From Enterobacter sp. EA-1 (GTDB lineage: Bacteria > Pseudomonadota > Gammaproteobacteria > Enterobacterales > Enterobacteriaceae), in the NCBI GenBank assembly GCA_002886105.1, contig CP025776.1, positions 1,922,001 to 1,986,000 of the forward strand: a stretch of DNA of 64,000 nucleotides, in the 5' to 3' direction. Shown here piece by piece: positions 1 through 9,234 of this stretch. The position numbers and the translations under genes are program-made. Within the stretch, counting starts at the first letter, position 1, and the number at the start of each line of letters is the position of its first letter. Under the pieces are notes generated by a model. The model had not been told where the DNA came from and ran no database searches. It was given only the letters and a program-made list of their open reading frames with translations.

Positions 1-579
1 TGAAAAAATTGTCGATGCGGTTTTTTTCAACAAAGCAAAAGCGGTACTGTGCTTCGTTATCCTCAATCGCCACATCCTGCCCTTGAGCTCCAACACCAGT
101 AATCACAGGCGCAGAAAACTGATTGACGTATGCGTTTCTAAAATAGTCGGTTTGATTACGAAAGCGTTTACTTTCAGCCTCAGCAACGCTGCCCAGTAAT
201 GTATATTCAAGTGCTTCGCAGAAACTGGACTTCCCCCGGTACCATTGGGCCCATAAATCAGCACCAGACGTGAATCTAGATCAAATTCCTCCTGTCTGGC
301 AAATCCTCTGAACGGTCCAACGGACAGCCTTCTTAGCCGACTGAACGTGGAGACGCGTTCGGAGTTCTGCTCAGGCAGTGGCTGGACTTCCAGACTGAGG
401 GTATCCCAAGCGGGCTGTGCCAGCTCAACGATGCGCCTAATCCGCTGACCCTGCGCGGTACCTAACGGGATAATACTATCCATATTATCCCACACTAGGT
501 TCGCCATTTTTCTGACATCGGCGGGTACATCTGCTGTGTCTAAAGTTTGGAAAAAGCGCAAAAACTCGTTGCTGAGCAT
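1..579 (-). CDS. AAA-family ATPase, N-terminal part (cut by window edge)
   Basis: The product is the N-terminal part of a RecF/SMC-like (AAA_23-type) ATPase. About 70 residues precede a typical start of such folds (LRRLSVGPFRGF), followed by the Walker A motif GPNGTGKS. The reading frame changes in the run of five C at 233-237, where the motif needs two fewer bases. After that change the frame stays open to the window edge with a plausible continuation (SSFCEALEYTLLGS). The ATG at 579 is preferred over the ATG at 582 because it has better spacing from an AGGA ribosome binding site. The C-terminal part with Walker B and any coiled coil lies outside, so the function is open. Such stand-alone ATPases are frequent in defence or repair loci, but nothing here proves that role. 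Confidence 0.7.
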
Positions 580-824
580 CATGAATCCTTTTGACTTGTC
601 GTTTTCTCTCGTTGCAAGGCAATGATAGAAGATACACTTTCAGCTTATGTATTCACGTGATCTGCAAATCAAATATCTGCAGTTCTGCTCTCGTGTTGAA
701 CTGACCCCGGATGAAGACGGTATGAATCGCCACGATTTCGATAGTCATGCCAACATCCGCTCTTCGCTCAAAGCGCGCATGACTTTCCTCCCCGGCGGGT
801 CGTTTCCAGCCAGAAGCGCGTGCA

Positions 825-1393
825 TCAAAAGCACGGCCTCTTTGCCAACAATACCTTTGCACGCCGCGTTACTGGTTTTACCCACACCAGTTGATCGACC
901 CTGAAACCCAGATTTCGCGCGGTGTTCAGGTAATCACGTTTTACCGCTTCCGGAAGGGTTGGCGTGCGCGACAGGATCCACAGATAGTCGCGGTTCGGGC
1001 CGCTGACCAGCGCGTACTGGTAATCATCATCCAGTTTGATCACGTTATAACCGCCGTAAAACGGGCCAAAAACGAGACCTTCAGCGCGGCCGTGGTAGGC
1101 GTGCCGGTGAAGTAGGCTTTTCCTTCGCTCTCACGCCATTGGTTCTTCAGCGGATCGTACCCGCGATTGAGCACGCTAATGCCGCCGTCGCTACGCTTGC
1201 CATACGTGGCGGTCACGTGTTCAAGGCCGCGTTCGAAACGGTTTTCCAGACGGGCGATTTCGTACCATTTACCCAGATAGCGACGGGCATCAAACCCGGT
1301 GATGGGCTGAACGCCTTGCGGCGGCGTTGGGGATTTACAGGCAACCAGCGTCAGGGCGATAGCAACGCCGGTCACAACGGGCCATAGCTTCAT
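825..1393 (-). CDS. blc: Outer-membrane lipoprotein lipocalin Blc
   Basis: This is bacterial lipocalin, a lipid-binding outer-membrane lipoprotein of the Blc/apolipoprotein D family. It starts with a lipoprotein signal peptide ending in the lipobox LVAC (residues 17-20). The lipocalin signature follows (FDARRYLGKWYEIARLENRFERG, quoted in parts: YLGKWYEIA, RFERG). The C-terminal half (ALVSGPNRDYLWILSRTP) lies in another frame, joined by a single shift near 1043-1055. The ATG at 1393 has a strong AGGAG five bases upstream and is chosen over the one at 1408. The C-terminus runs about 15 residues past the usual end, so a second small shift near 880 is possible. It faces away from the MerR-type regulator gene, so the two share a short divergent control region. 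Confidence 0.88.
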
Positions 1394-1513
1394 GAGAACT
1401 CCTTTCATTTACACGCCACCGGGCGTAAAGTGTAGCGCAAGCATGGCGTACTTCATTCAGGCCGGAAATATTCGTAGTATATTGAGACCATTCTTTATCA
1501 TCAGGTCTGCCCC

Positions 1514-2240
1514 ATGTCCTACTCCATTGGTGAATTCGCCCGGCTTTGCGGGATCAACGCAACCACGCTACGCGCCCGGCAGCGTCGTTACGGCCTGCTC
1601 AAACCGCTGCGCACAGAGGGTGGCCATCGGCTGTATAGCGATGATGATGTTCAGCAGGCGCTCAATATCCTCGACTGGGTGAAAAAGGGGTGCCTGTCAG
1701 CCGGGTGAAACCCCTGCTGGCACGGCCCGGTGCGCGCAGAACAAACAACTGGCTCACCCTGCAAGAGAGCATGTTACAGCGGCTGAAAGAGGGCAAAATC
1801 GAGTCTCTGCGCCAACTGATTTACGACTCAGGCCGCGAATATCCTCGCCCGGAACTGGTCACGGAAGTCTTGCGCCCGTTGCGCAGTAACGTCTCGGCCG
1901 ACATTCCGGCCATGATGACCCTGCGTGAAGTGCTCGACGGTATCATCATCTCCTACACCTCGTTTTGCCTCGAAGGGGATAAAAAAGCGCCGGGGGATAA
2001 TTATCTTATCACCGGCTGGCACCTTACCGACCCCTGTGAAATCTGGCTTGAAGCGCTCAAGCGTACCGGGCAGGGCCACCGCATCGACGTGCTTCCTGTT
2101 CCGCCCGCCACGCTTGCGCCTGAAATCTTCCCGGAACGAAAATGGCTGCTGGTCACCACCGGCAAACTCACCGCGGCACGCAAAAGCAGATTGAACTCTG
2201 GCAGCAGCAGGTTGTATCCCTCGACGTCATTCCTCTCTGA
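1514..2240 (+). CDS. MerR-family transcriptional regulator, MlrA/BluR-like
   Basis: The N-terminal winged-helix domain (residues 1-70) has the MlrA-type start YSIGEFARLCGINATTLRA and the motif RYGLLKP..TEGGHRLYSDDD. A helical region follows (LRQLIYDSGREYP, EVLDGIIISYTSFCLE) and then a C-terminal part like the B12-type fold of MlrA (GWHLTDPCEIWLEAL, RIDVLPV, PEIFPERKWLLV). Two one-base shifts, near 1688 and 2170, must be bridged. The corrected C-terminus ends VVSLDVIPL with a stop at 2238-2240. It is probably a paralogue of MlrA (curli/biofilm regulator) rather than MlrA itself. In related enterobacteria such MerR genes sit next to DUF523/DUF1722 genes, as here. Confidence 0.8.
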
Positions 2241-2457
2241 TTCCGTTTCCCCACGTCCCAATAAGCCATCGCGCGAGAGAGAGCGGATCTGGCGCACGTT
2301 AAAGGCCCCTAAACACACAAAATAAGTTTCAATAACCAATTGGAAATAAATGAATTATATAAAATAGTTATATTTAAAACTTGGACAAATAAAAAATGAT
2401 TGTGTAAGTTTTAATTATGCGACGTGTAACATGTTGTTTAAAGACCCGGTGAGACTC
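2241..2457 (+). promoter_or_regulatory. AT-rich intergenic region upstream of the DUF523-DUF1722 gene
   Basis: About 220 bases without a gene. The part from 2320 to 2415 is strongly AT-rich, with several TATA-like words and TTGGAC/TTGTGT words, so a promoter is likely, but no single -35/-10 pair stands out. A binding site for the neighbouring MerR-type regulator would be expected here by family habit; I cannot identify one. Confidence 0.3.
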
Positions 2458-2520
2458 ATGAAAACACTGCCATCATGCGTTTCTTCACCCGACAAGCGCA
2501 GTAAGAGGAGCGCGCCATGA
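2458..2520 (+). CDS. Possible 20-residue leader peptide, overlaps next start
   Basis: A short ORF of 20 codons (MKTLPSCVSSPDKRSKRSAP) is preceded by GGTGAG five bases before the ATG. Its TGA stop overlaps the ATG of the following gene as ATGA. This layout permits translational coupling. It may instead be a chance ORF or the remnant of a longer gene. Confidence 0.3.
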   Translation: MKTLPSCVSSPDKRSKRSAP

Positions 2521-3470
2521 ACACGCAACCTGTTATTGGGATCAGCGGCTGTTTAACCGGCTCAGCCGTCCGGTTTGACGGTGGTCATAAGCGTATGGGC
2601 TTTGTAATGGACGGGCAGTGGGTGGCTTTCCAGCCTGTCTGCCCGGAAATGGCCATCGGTCTGCCTGTGCCTCGCCCGGCGTTGCGCCCTCGGGTTCAGA
2701 CCAGCGACGGCGATTTCCGGATGCGCTTCAGCCATGCGCCACACGATGATGTGACGGAAAAAATGGCCGCATTTACCGATGCGTATCTTCCCCGATTGGG
2801 CGCGCTGTCGGGTTTTATCGTCTGCGCCAAATCGCCGAGCTGCGGCATGGAACGCGTGCGGCTGTATGATGAAAAGGGCAATCGCGGGCGTAAAGAGGGG
2901 GTAGGGTTGTTTACCCGCGCGTTACTCGAAGCGTACCCGTGGTTACCGGTCGAAGAAGATGGCCGCCTGCACGATCCGGTGCTGCGGGAAAACTTTGTGG
3001 AGCGCGTTTTTGCGCTCCATGAGCTTAACACTCTGCGGGCTAACGGCCTGACCCGCCGCGCGCTGCTGGACTTCCACAGCCGCTACAAACTTCAGCTGCT
3101 GGCTCACCATCAGGCGGGCTACCGAGAGATTGGGCCGTTTGTCGCGTCGCTGCACGAGTGGGAAGACTGGACGCCTTCTTTGTGGCGTACCGTGAAAAGC
3201 TGATGGCGATCCTGAAAAAACCGCCTCGCGGGAAAACCACACCAATGTGCTGATGCACATTCAGGGGTACTTCCGTGAACATCTGAACAGCCGCCAGCGG
3301 GGCGAACTGCGCGACGTGATCCTTCATTATCGCAATGGGTTGCTGCCGATCCCGGCACCGTTAACGTTACTGAAGCACTACCGGGCGAGTACCCGGATCG
3401 CTATCTGTTGCAACAGAACTACTTTGCCCCGTATCCGGAGGATCTAGGCTTACGGCTGGCGGTGAACTGA
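2517..3470 (+). CDS. DUF523-DUF1722 fusion protein (YbgA-like)
   Basis: A two-domain protein of about 317 residues. DUF523 spans roughly residues 5-160, with the typical start IGISGCLTGSAVRFDGGHK, the PVCPEMAIGLPVPR motif and CAKSPSCGMERV. DUF1722 (YbgA) follows from about residue 165 (RVFALHELNTL, FHSRYKLQLLAHHQ, MHIQGYFREHL, GLLPILAPLTLLKHY). E. coli YbgA is DUF1722 alone next to photolyase; the fused form is common in other bacteria. At least three small shifts (near 3165, 3228 and 3382) are needed, after which the protein ends PYPEDLGLRLAVN at the stop 3468-3470. The conserved cysteines of DUF523 suggest metal or thiol chemistry, but the biochemical role is unknown. An AAGAGGAG-type ribosome binding site precedes the ATG. 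Confidence 0.85.
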
Positions 3471-3510
3471 ATTCGCATCATAAGAAGGCCCGCATGACCC
3501 TGACAGGGGC

Positions 3511-4107
3511 TCACGACGTTCCACTTTTAGACGACACCTCACTGTCGTCTTTTTTTTGCGTGGTGCTCCAGATCCTGAGGGTTAAATTGTCCCTTGTTTT
3601 ACGCTGGCGTTCTTTTTTATACCACGGTACAAACACCCTCAGCGTTCCTCCCCAGAAAATACCGTCGACAAGCCCCGTCAGTAATCCGAAGAGAAGACTA
3701 AACGACGGCGCTTCACGTAATTCAGGATGAAGATAAACGGTTGCCGTCAATATATATTTGAGGCCAAAGGCAATGATGATTAACCCGAGGGTTAACGGTG
3801 TTCCGGCGCGAATAATGAATCCCGGTGTGTCAGAATGTCTGAGCGGCGGTTGTGAGCGCCATAATAAATACCCGACAGCAATACCTGCCAGCACGCCAAT
3901 TATCATCGTAAACAAACTGATATCGGGATGAAATGTTTCACGCGTGATACCGTATATTCCCCAGAGCAGGAAAAATATCGGAAGAAAGAACAGTCTGCCC
4001 GGTCGCATTTCTCTGTCGAAAAGGGCATTAATACCGCGATGAAGCAAGTAAATAAACAGAACCCACACCCAGACAGGCGTATTTTGGATATACGGTAAAA
4101 AAGACAT
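3511..4107 (-). CDS. Multi-pass inner-membrane protein, DUF6622-like
   Basis: An intact ORF of 198 codons. The protein is strongly hydrophobic with about five to six predicted membrane segments: residues 10-25 (VWVWVLFIYLLHRGINAL), 35-55, 63-85, 100-120 and 130-155. A hydrophilic basic tail follows (WYKKERQRKTRD). It resembles small enterobacterial membrane proteins annotated DUF6622; no transport or enzymatic motif is seen. The last 15-20 residues are encoded across the terminator of the opposite gene, so the true C-terminus may be shorter if a base is wrong there. It lies downstream of the XRE regulator on the same strand, about 100 bases away. Confidence 0.7.
   Translation of the reverse strand: MSFLPYIQNTPVWVWVLFIYLLHRGINALFDREMRPGRLFFLPIFFLLWGIYGITRETFHPDISLFTMIIGVLAGIAVGYLLWRSQPPLRHSDTPGFIIRAGTPLTLGLIIIAFGLKYILTATVYLHPELREAPSFSLLFGLLTGLVDGIFWGGTLRVFVPWYKKERQRKTRDNLTLRIWSTTQKKDDSEVSSKSGTS
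3529..3557 (+). terminator. Rho-independent terminator (bidirectional type)
   Basis: A perfect 8-bp stem (AGACGACA / TGTCGTCT) with a 6-base loop is followed by seven T. It ends the DUF523-DUF1722 transcript and lies within the 3' end of the convergent membrane-protein gene. Confidence 0.85.
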
Positions 4108-4204
4108 GTTTTCACCTTTTGATGAGACGTTACGATTGCCGGGCTATAAAAACCACCCGGCTATGCAAATAACAATGAGTTAATCAGCCATCGTTCACTG
4201 ATGA

Positions 4205-4700
4205 CTATTTTTCCCGGCCTGAAAGGTCATTCTTCTCTCGCAGCAGGCGCTGCACCCTTTTGCTGCCACGTGGCAATGCGATCTTTTAATACAAAAGATC
4301 CGCAGGGCGCGAAAGGCAATAAGCGAACCCCATATGAATGCCACCACCACAGACCAGTAGCTCCCCGGCGAGGAGAGATAATTGACCACCATCAGCACGC
4401 TACAGACAAACAGGGCAATAATGAGCGCACGATAAAAACGCGTTTCCTGTTCCACGCGAAGCCCCCGGCTTCGCTGATACGCGTATCCAGCGTTTCTTCC
4501 GCCTGTGTCATATTTCCGGACAGTTCAGCAACGTTTACGTTAAATACTGAGGCCAGCGCACTGAGCGTTTCCAGCCCGGGTTTATGCCCATTTTCTATAC
4601 GCTGCACCGTGCGTACAGAAAGAGAAGCCAGTTCTGCCAGTTGCTCTTGTGACCGTGCATTCCTGAGCCGGTACTCTTTCACCTTTTCACCCATGTCCAT
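4205..4700 (-). CDS. XRE-family HTH regulator with two-helix membrane anchor
   Basis: The N-terminus is a Cro/CI-type HTH (EKVKEYRLRNARSQEQLAELASLSVRTVQRIENGHKPGLETLSALA in pieces: SQEQLAELA, SVRTVQRIENG), residues 4-60. A linker leads to a 2TM module (FYRALIIALFVCSVLMVVNYL and SYWSVVVAFIWGSLIAFRAL). The end is a basic C-terminus matching the 2TM family (KDRIATWQQKRVQRLL) once a one-base shift near 4280 is corrected. Another shift joins the HTH part to the membrane part near 4455. The start at 4700 is chosen because it has a GGGAAG site and fits the family; the frame is open further upstream to 4868 without a good site. Membrane-anchored XRE regulators commonly autoregulate; the target is unknown. 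Confidence 0.75.
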
Positions 4701-4869
4701 TGATGCTTCCCGCTGATTGTTGACAGGGACATATTCGCACATCCGTGCCTCAACGAACACGACAGACAGGCGACACGATCCTGACAAGGGGGCGACAGCA
4801 CGGGAGAAGTACACATTATCCGAATAACGCCGGGGAAGAATCAGAATGTTCGACAGGTTGGAGGGCATA

Positions 4870-5124
4870 AATCATGCAATGTCCGCTTCTCGCAGCCTCT
4901 TCGAGACTTGCGTTCCGGCAGCTTCGTGCAGCAGACATTGCAACGCGGAGTATGTGTTGCAAATTTGAGTTTATGGGTCGAGATGGACGTCAGACTGCCT
5001 AGGGTAAGAGGATGTGAATACCGGTCAGTTATGCCGGGGAACACACCCCCAATCCATAAGCGGCTGGGGGCTAGTAGTCATGCCCGGCTGATCTGCCCGC
5101 GAATAACGTAGCAGATCAAACCCG
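4870..5124. other. Intergenic, no gene seen
   Basis: About 250 bases between the XRE regulator start region and the yncE-like stop. Short ORFs exist on both strands but have no ribosome binding sites or family resemblance. Confidence 0.5.
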
Positions 5125-6489
5125 TTATTTTTTGGGGGTGATTTTTGTCACTGAGCCTGTTTGAGCTTTATCCCCGGTCGTACCATACATAGACACCAGA
5201 TAAACGGCGCCATCAGGCCCGGCGGTCAGGTGGTTTGGCGTATCATCCATTGGGATATTAGCGACCAGTTTACCGTCCTTGTCCAGAACAGCAACGGTTC
5301 CGCCTGCACGCGTAGCGGCGAAAACCTGCGACGTCACGGGATCCCCAGACGACAGATACAGCCCCGGCACCAATGTAAGTATCCGCGAGAACCTTGCCGT
5401 CCGCATCAAGCACCACGACATTGTTCGTCTCCTGGGAAGCGACGTAAAGACGGCCGGTCTTCGGATCGCGAGCGATGTCGGTTGCGCCTTGCGCCTGAGG
5501 TACTTTCACCGTCGTGCTCTTGCCGGTTTTGAGATCAATCCAACCCACCCAGGGGTATCGCGGCTGACGCCATAGAGTTTTCCTCCGGCACTGTCGAGGG
5601 CAAGATCGGTACTGTTAAACAGCTCGCGCCCACGCTCTGCAACGAACTCCATCTGGCCAATATGTTCCAGCGTTTTGGTGTCATAGACCTCGATAAAACC
5701 GGTCAACGCTGCGCTGACATAAGCCCGATTGTGGGTTTCATCAATAACCACATCGCGTGGATGGGTGACCGACCCTTCCGGAAAGACTTTCACAGCGGAA
5801 AGCGTTTTGGCGTCATAGACGGTCACCGTCTCGGCAAGGGTATTTGTCGTCCAGATGCGATGATGGACATTATCAACACCGACGCCGAAGACACCAATTT
5901 GCTCACCCTTTTGTCTTTAGGCAGCGTAGCCTCCGCTTCGACAGCCAGTGGTTTCGGCGTTTAGTCTCATCAGGCGGCTACCATCCTTCGGGCCGCGAGC
6001 AGACGTGACGAACAGCTTCCCGTCGGCCGAAATTGCCGACTGGTAAGCCCGCTCACCCACCGGAACTGTTTGCAGCCTGAAAGCCTCTGTATTTTTTCGG
6101 GGGGAATCACCTGGGACAATTTCAGTATGACCTGCGAAACGCTCGCGGGATTTTGCGTAATAACCGTGAGTGGATGAAGGCCTGTAGCCGCATCGGCCGG
6201 AACGGTCAGCGGAATGGTGAGGTTTCCCTTCTCGTCGGCGGTCAGTGGCTTAGGTGTCAGGACTTCCGCACCATTCAGCATGGTGACGGTCGTGCCCGCA
6301 TGTAGGCTCTTAATCGTTATAACCGTTTTATCTCCGGGCTGAACAGGAACGTCCCGTGACCCGGCACGTATGCTGCCGGGGAAAGGTAGTGGTAGCCGCT
6401 GCCCATTGGCTATCGGCGTATGCCGTTGTGGCGGTTGACATCGCAATAGTGGAGGCCAACAGCACTGAACGGACTGAAATTCTTCTCAT
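5125..6489 (-). CDS. Periplasmic YncE-like beta-propeller protein
   Basis: A Sec signal peptide (MRRISVRSVLLASTIAMS...AYA) precedes an Ig-like N-terminal region with TVTMLNGAEVLTP and PADAATGLHPLTV. YVTN/YncE-type propeller repeats follow: VYDAKTLSAVKVFPEG, HPRDVVIDETHNRAYVS, DLKTGKSTTVKVPQAQGATDIARDP (quoted in parts), RLYVASQETNNVVVLD and FAATRAGGTVAVLDKDGK. Four or more small shifts split it into pieces (near 6370, 5990, 5545 and 5330), while the neighbouring pieces stay collinear. The ATG at 6489 has GGAG at the right distance. E. coli YncE is a periplasmic protein of unknown function that is repressed by Fur; a Fur-box-like site lies upstream here too. The role is unknown; binding of a ligand or nucleic acid has been suggested for the family. 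Confidence 0.8.
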
Positions 6490-6617
6490 CTTATCTCCAT
6501 AAATTGTATTGATGCTGCATCTTAACGCAGCCACAGGTTATTCCCCACGCGATGAGTCTTACCTTCCGCCATGAGAAGCAGGTCTGGTTATTTGCGCATT
6601 CAACATACCACATTGAT

Positions 6618-6638
6618 GCAAATAATTATCATTACTGT
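6618..6638. promoter_or_regulatory. Fur-box-like operator upstream of the yncE-like gene
   Basis: The core ATAATTATCATTA fits the 6-1-6 arrangement of NATAAT/ATTATN units in Fur sites. It lies about 130 bases upstream of the yncE-like start, in an otherwise unoccupied intergenic region. Iron-dependent repression is inferred from the motif and from known Fur control of E. coli yncE. Confidence 0.5.
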
Positions 6639-6804
6639 TTTGAGTGGTATCTTAAATACGGGGGGGGTTGATGTGCAGCAGGTGAACGAGCTGAAGATTT
6701 TCCGATAAGGGGCTGATGAGTGCACCGGAGCGGACGTTGCTAACATCTGAATGTACTCATCTGCGGGGACCGGTCAGCGCAATATGTCAACGTAGGGCGC
6801 TGTC

Positions 6805-7095
6805 GTGACATTAGCTTGTAAAGTAGTATGTGTTCTTATGTTGCTCACACTTTGGATACTCAATGACATTACAAGCGACTGGCTTGAACAGCCTACGCCC
6901 GGCGATGAAACGGAAGGTATTTCGATCATCGACGTCAATCCTTTTGGCGCTAATGGAGAAAAGGATCGGCGATTGCTAATCAGTAAGGACGTTGAGCCCA
7001 TTCTGATTTTACAGTTATACGTACGTGCCGATGAGGATGGATGGCTGATTTCCAGTGCCTTTCATGATTTCCTCCTGAATGAATCCCACGGGTGA
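6805..7095 (+). CDS. Hypothetical protein, one membrane helix
   Basis: I do not recognise the family. The ORF begins with a GTG at 6805 or the ATG at 6838. It has one hydrophobic stretch at the N-terminus (VVCVLMLLTLWIL) and a soluble acidic C-terminal part (DETEGISIIDVNPFG, DVEPILILQLYVRADEDGW). No clear ribosome binding site decides the start. It may be the end of a longer frameshifted gene. The short genes after it on the same strand could form one unit. Confidence 0.4.
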   Translation: MTLACKVVCVLMLLTLWILNDITSDWLEQPTPGDETEGISIIDVNPFGANGEKDRRLLISKDVEPILILQLYVRADEDGWLISSAFHDFLLNESHG

Positions 7096-7164
7096 CAATC
7101 ATTTGTGGCGACCACTTTCATGTTTTTGAGATGGCCACACACTCATTCAGAAGCCATCCACTAG

Positions 7165-7509
7165 GTGATTGCGTTGGCCATATTTATTCTGTTCCTGACA
7201 TCCATTCTGACAGGCTACATAATCGGGTTCTGGTTACCACTTACGGCCACGTTTTTCTGATGGATATTGTCGTGGGCATTCTCTGGAAATCCGAGGCAGT
7301 GCGCCATTGATGGAGTGATCATTACATCAATAGAGAATGATACAGTGCTGGGTTTGGGAGAGTGGGACCCGCCGGAGGTTGGGAACCTTTTAAGCTCGAT
7401 CTTAAAACGGGTATCTCGATTTAAGGAAGAGGTTACCCTCACAATTATTGCCCGGATTGGGCGTTGTATTCCAACGATTATTGCCTTAAGAGTTAATGTT
7501 CGATTGTGA
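7165..7509 (+). CDS. Hypothetical small membrane protein (in-frame stop or indel)
   Basis: The frame reads a clear transmembrane helix (ALAIFILFLTSILTGYIIGF, residues 3-22), then an in-frame TGA near 7258, then a soluble part (CAIDGVIITSIENDTVLGLG and GNLLSSILKRVSRFKEEVTL). The last codon and stop (TGATG) overlap a following ATG at 7509, which suggests coupling to the NTF2-like gene. The internal stop may be a base error or may mark two fragments. The family is not recognised. Confidence 0.35.
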
Positions 7510-7523
7510 TGAGGACAAACACT

Positions 7524-7880
7524 ATGCTCCTCGGAGAAGCTAAAAGACTCGAATGCTCTCTTCATAGCGACAGGCGGAAAGATCGGGTATGGCTTGAGCA
7601 GATACTCCATGAACGATTTAGCGAAATAACACGCTCAGGTGTAGTAGTTGACCGTGCTCAGACTATTGAAGCGCTTTTGAGTGAAGATAATATTCCGGCT
7701 ATTCTTAGTAGTGATTTCCGGCTTATCAACGTTGGAATTAATTTCGCAATATTGCACTACAGAACTGTTAATCCAGATGGCAGTCGTGCAACTCTACGTT
7801 CTTCATGCTGGGAAATTTCTGAGAACGGGCAATGCAAATTGGTATTCCATCAGGGAACACCAGAGGCAGAGAGCGTATAG
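7524..7880 (+). CDS. NTF2-like (DUF4440/SnoaL-type) protein
   Basis: An intact ORF of 118 codons. Conserved features of the DUF4440 subset are visible: LEQILHERFSEITRSG, VDRAQTIEALLSED, FRLINVGINFAILHYRT, LRSSCWEI and KLVFHQGTP. The fold is a cone-shaped alpha+beta barrel that often binds small ligands or forms small enzymes; the ligand is not predictable here. The start ATG at 7524 has GAGGA eight bases upstream, while the ATG at 7509 overlaps the preceding stop and lacks a good site. Confidence 0.75.
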   Translation: MLLGEAKRLECSLHSDRRKDRVWLEQILHERFSEITRSGVVVDRAQTIEALLSEDNIPAILSSDFRLINVGINFAILHYRTVNPDGSRATLRSSCWEISENGQCKLVFHQGTPEAESV

Positions 7881-7978
7881 ATGCCAAAACAATGTCCGCT
7901 TTTCGGCTAAAGCCGCCGGTAACCTACTGTGAACTAATGAAGATGTATAGGCAGCCATTCTGCATGCACCGGACAGAA

Positions 7979-8489
7979 TTACTGTTCTATCCAGCATGGA
8001 GATAAAAGCATACGAAGTATCAGGGGCTGTAGGCTCAAGCCGGTTACGTCACCAGCACCGTTGATGAAGTCGAAAAGAATGATCAACTGCTCCACCGCGT
8101 AACAGGCATGGTCTAACTCACGCTCAAATGTGCGAATAAGTGCAGCTCCGTCTAAAAGCTGCTGTGTGACCGCAAAATTAGCCGAGAACTCGTGAGTCAT
8201 CGTATTGCGCTGATCCTTGAATGACTTCCAGGTAAGCATTATAGTCCGTGCGCAGCCCCAGCTTTTAAGCTCAACGCGGGTCTGGCCTAATGTCAGCCTC
8301 TCTAATTTTTCTTCATCAAGGTTGTATCCCGGAAGAGAAACAAGGATTTTTTTTCAGGCCAAACTCTAGCAACTGTGTCTTGCCCATAAACAGGCCGAAC
8401 CGTTCGATGAAGGGTTTACCCTCGTATATTTTGAGCCCAGTAAAAATCTTATCCCGAAGTTCACGGCCACCCAGCGTATCAATATCCAT
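7979..8489 (-). CDS. Hypothetical protein, two frames
   Basis: I do not recognise this protein. The start at 8489 (MDIDTLGGRELRDKIFTG) has an AGGA site. A shift in the A-run near 8350 joins it to the frame that contains VSLPGYNLDEEKLERLTLGQ, MTHEFSANFAVTQQLLDG and ELDHACYAVEQLIILFDFIN. The total is about 168 residues, mostly soluble and helical in the second half. The neighbouring genes give no clue to function. Its composition is less GC-rich than the backbone, which suggests acquired DNA. Confidence 0.5.
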
Positions 8490-8769
8490 GCGAGTTTTCC
8501 TTTTTCTACATTATTAGTAATGAAGTAACTCATTGGTGTTAGATGCACACATTATGTAAAGCTATTGGTAGTTGTGGACAGAAAACTTTTCTGTCTGGAC
8601 TGACACCGTAACCCTGGACATATACTGTCCTCACGACGAGACCTTTTAGAAGTCCTCCGGACTGACGCCACCGAGCTACGCTTGCTGGCCATTCAGCTAT
8701 TGATGGACTTCAAGGTTGAACGAGATATCTTTCTGTTAGTCAATTATCAAATTTTTAGATGCTTAATAC
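8490..8769. other. Intergenic, no gene seen
   Basis: About 280 bases without a supported gene. It contains GTGGACAGAAAACTTTTCTG-type and CTGGACATATACTGTCC-type imperfect inverted words that could be remnants of a mobile element end, but no transposase fragment is readable. Confidence 0.3.
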
Positions 8770-8997
8770 TTATATCATTAGTATCCATCTGCATTTTTTA
8801 CATAAATCAAGAGCAGTTTCATACTCTTCTGACGTAATCGGTACATCATATTCGCTTAAATGATCACAAATCGTCTCAAAAGCCAGCCTTCTCTCATCAT
8901 AATCGACATAGTTAATGGCATCTTGTAATAACTCATTATCTAATCGATTCATGAACAAATTACCAAACGACTTTATTTCTTTATCGAGCTTATTCAT
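8770..8997 (-). CDS. MafI-family immunity protein (orphan)
   Basis: An intact ORF of 75 codons. The acidic small protein (LDNELLQDAINYVDYDERRL, AFETICDHLSEYDVPITSEE, YETALDLCKKC) matches the layout of MafI-type immunity proteins, which neutralise polymorphic toxins delivered between cells. No toxin gene is visible next to it on the same strand, so it is either an orphan kept for protection against kin or a remnant of a toxin locus. The GTG at 9006 is an alternative start. The gene is clearly more AT-rich than the backbone. Confidence 0.6.
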   Translation of the reverse strand: MNKLDKEIKSFGNLFMNRLDNELLQDAINYVDYDERRLAFETICDHLSEYDVPITSEEYETALDLCKKCRWILMI

Positions 8998-9234
8998 CTT
9001 AATCACTTTATTTAATTGATTTATAGCTATTGGGAACCGGCGCTATCTGGGAAAGCTGTAACTACCTTTTCTGTGGCTGGTTAAAACACCTCGCTGATCC
9101 TGAGGCCATCCCTCGGTTTCATAAGATACCGCAATTTGCGGGCCTCTCTTTACTTGTATAAATACCACCAGTACCCGTTTGAGCAAACCATTTCGTATCA
9201 TACGATTTTCTGAATGAATTCGGCTAAACAGCCT

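Noticed and set aside
647-904. Plus-strand ORF between the AAA ATPase and blc (and its minus-strand shadow 653-862)
   Set aside because: No ribosome binding site, no family resemblance, and overlap with the 3' end of blc.
8560-8700. Possible insertion-sequence end
   Set aside because: Imperfect inverted words exist, but there is no transposase fragment and no target duplication.
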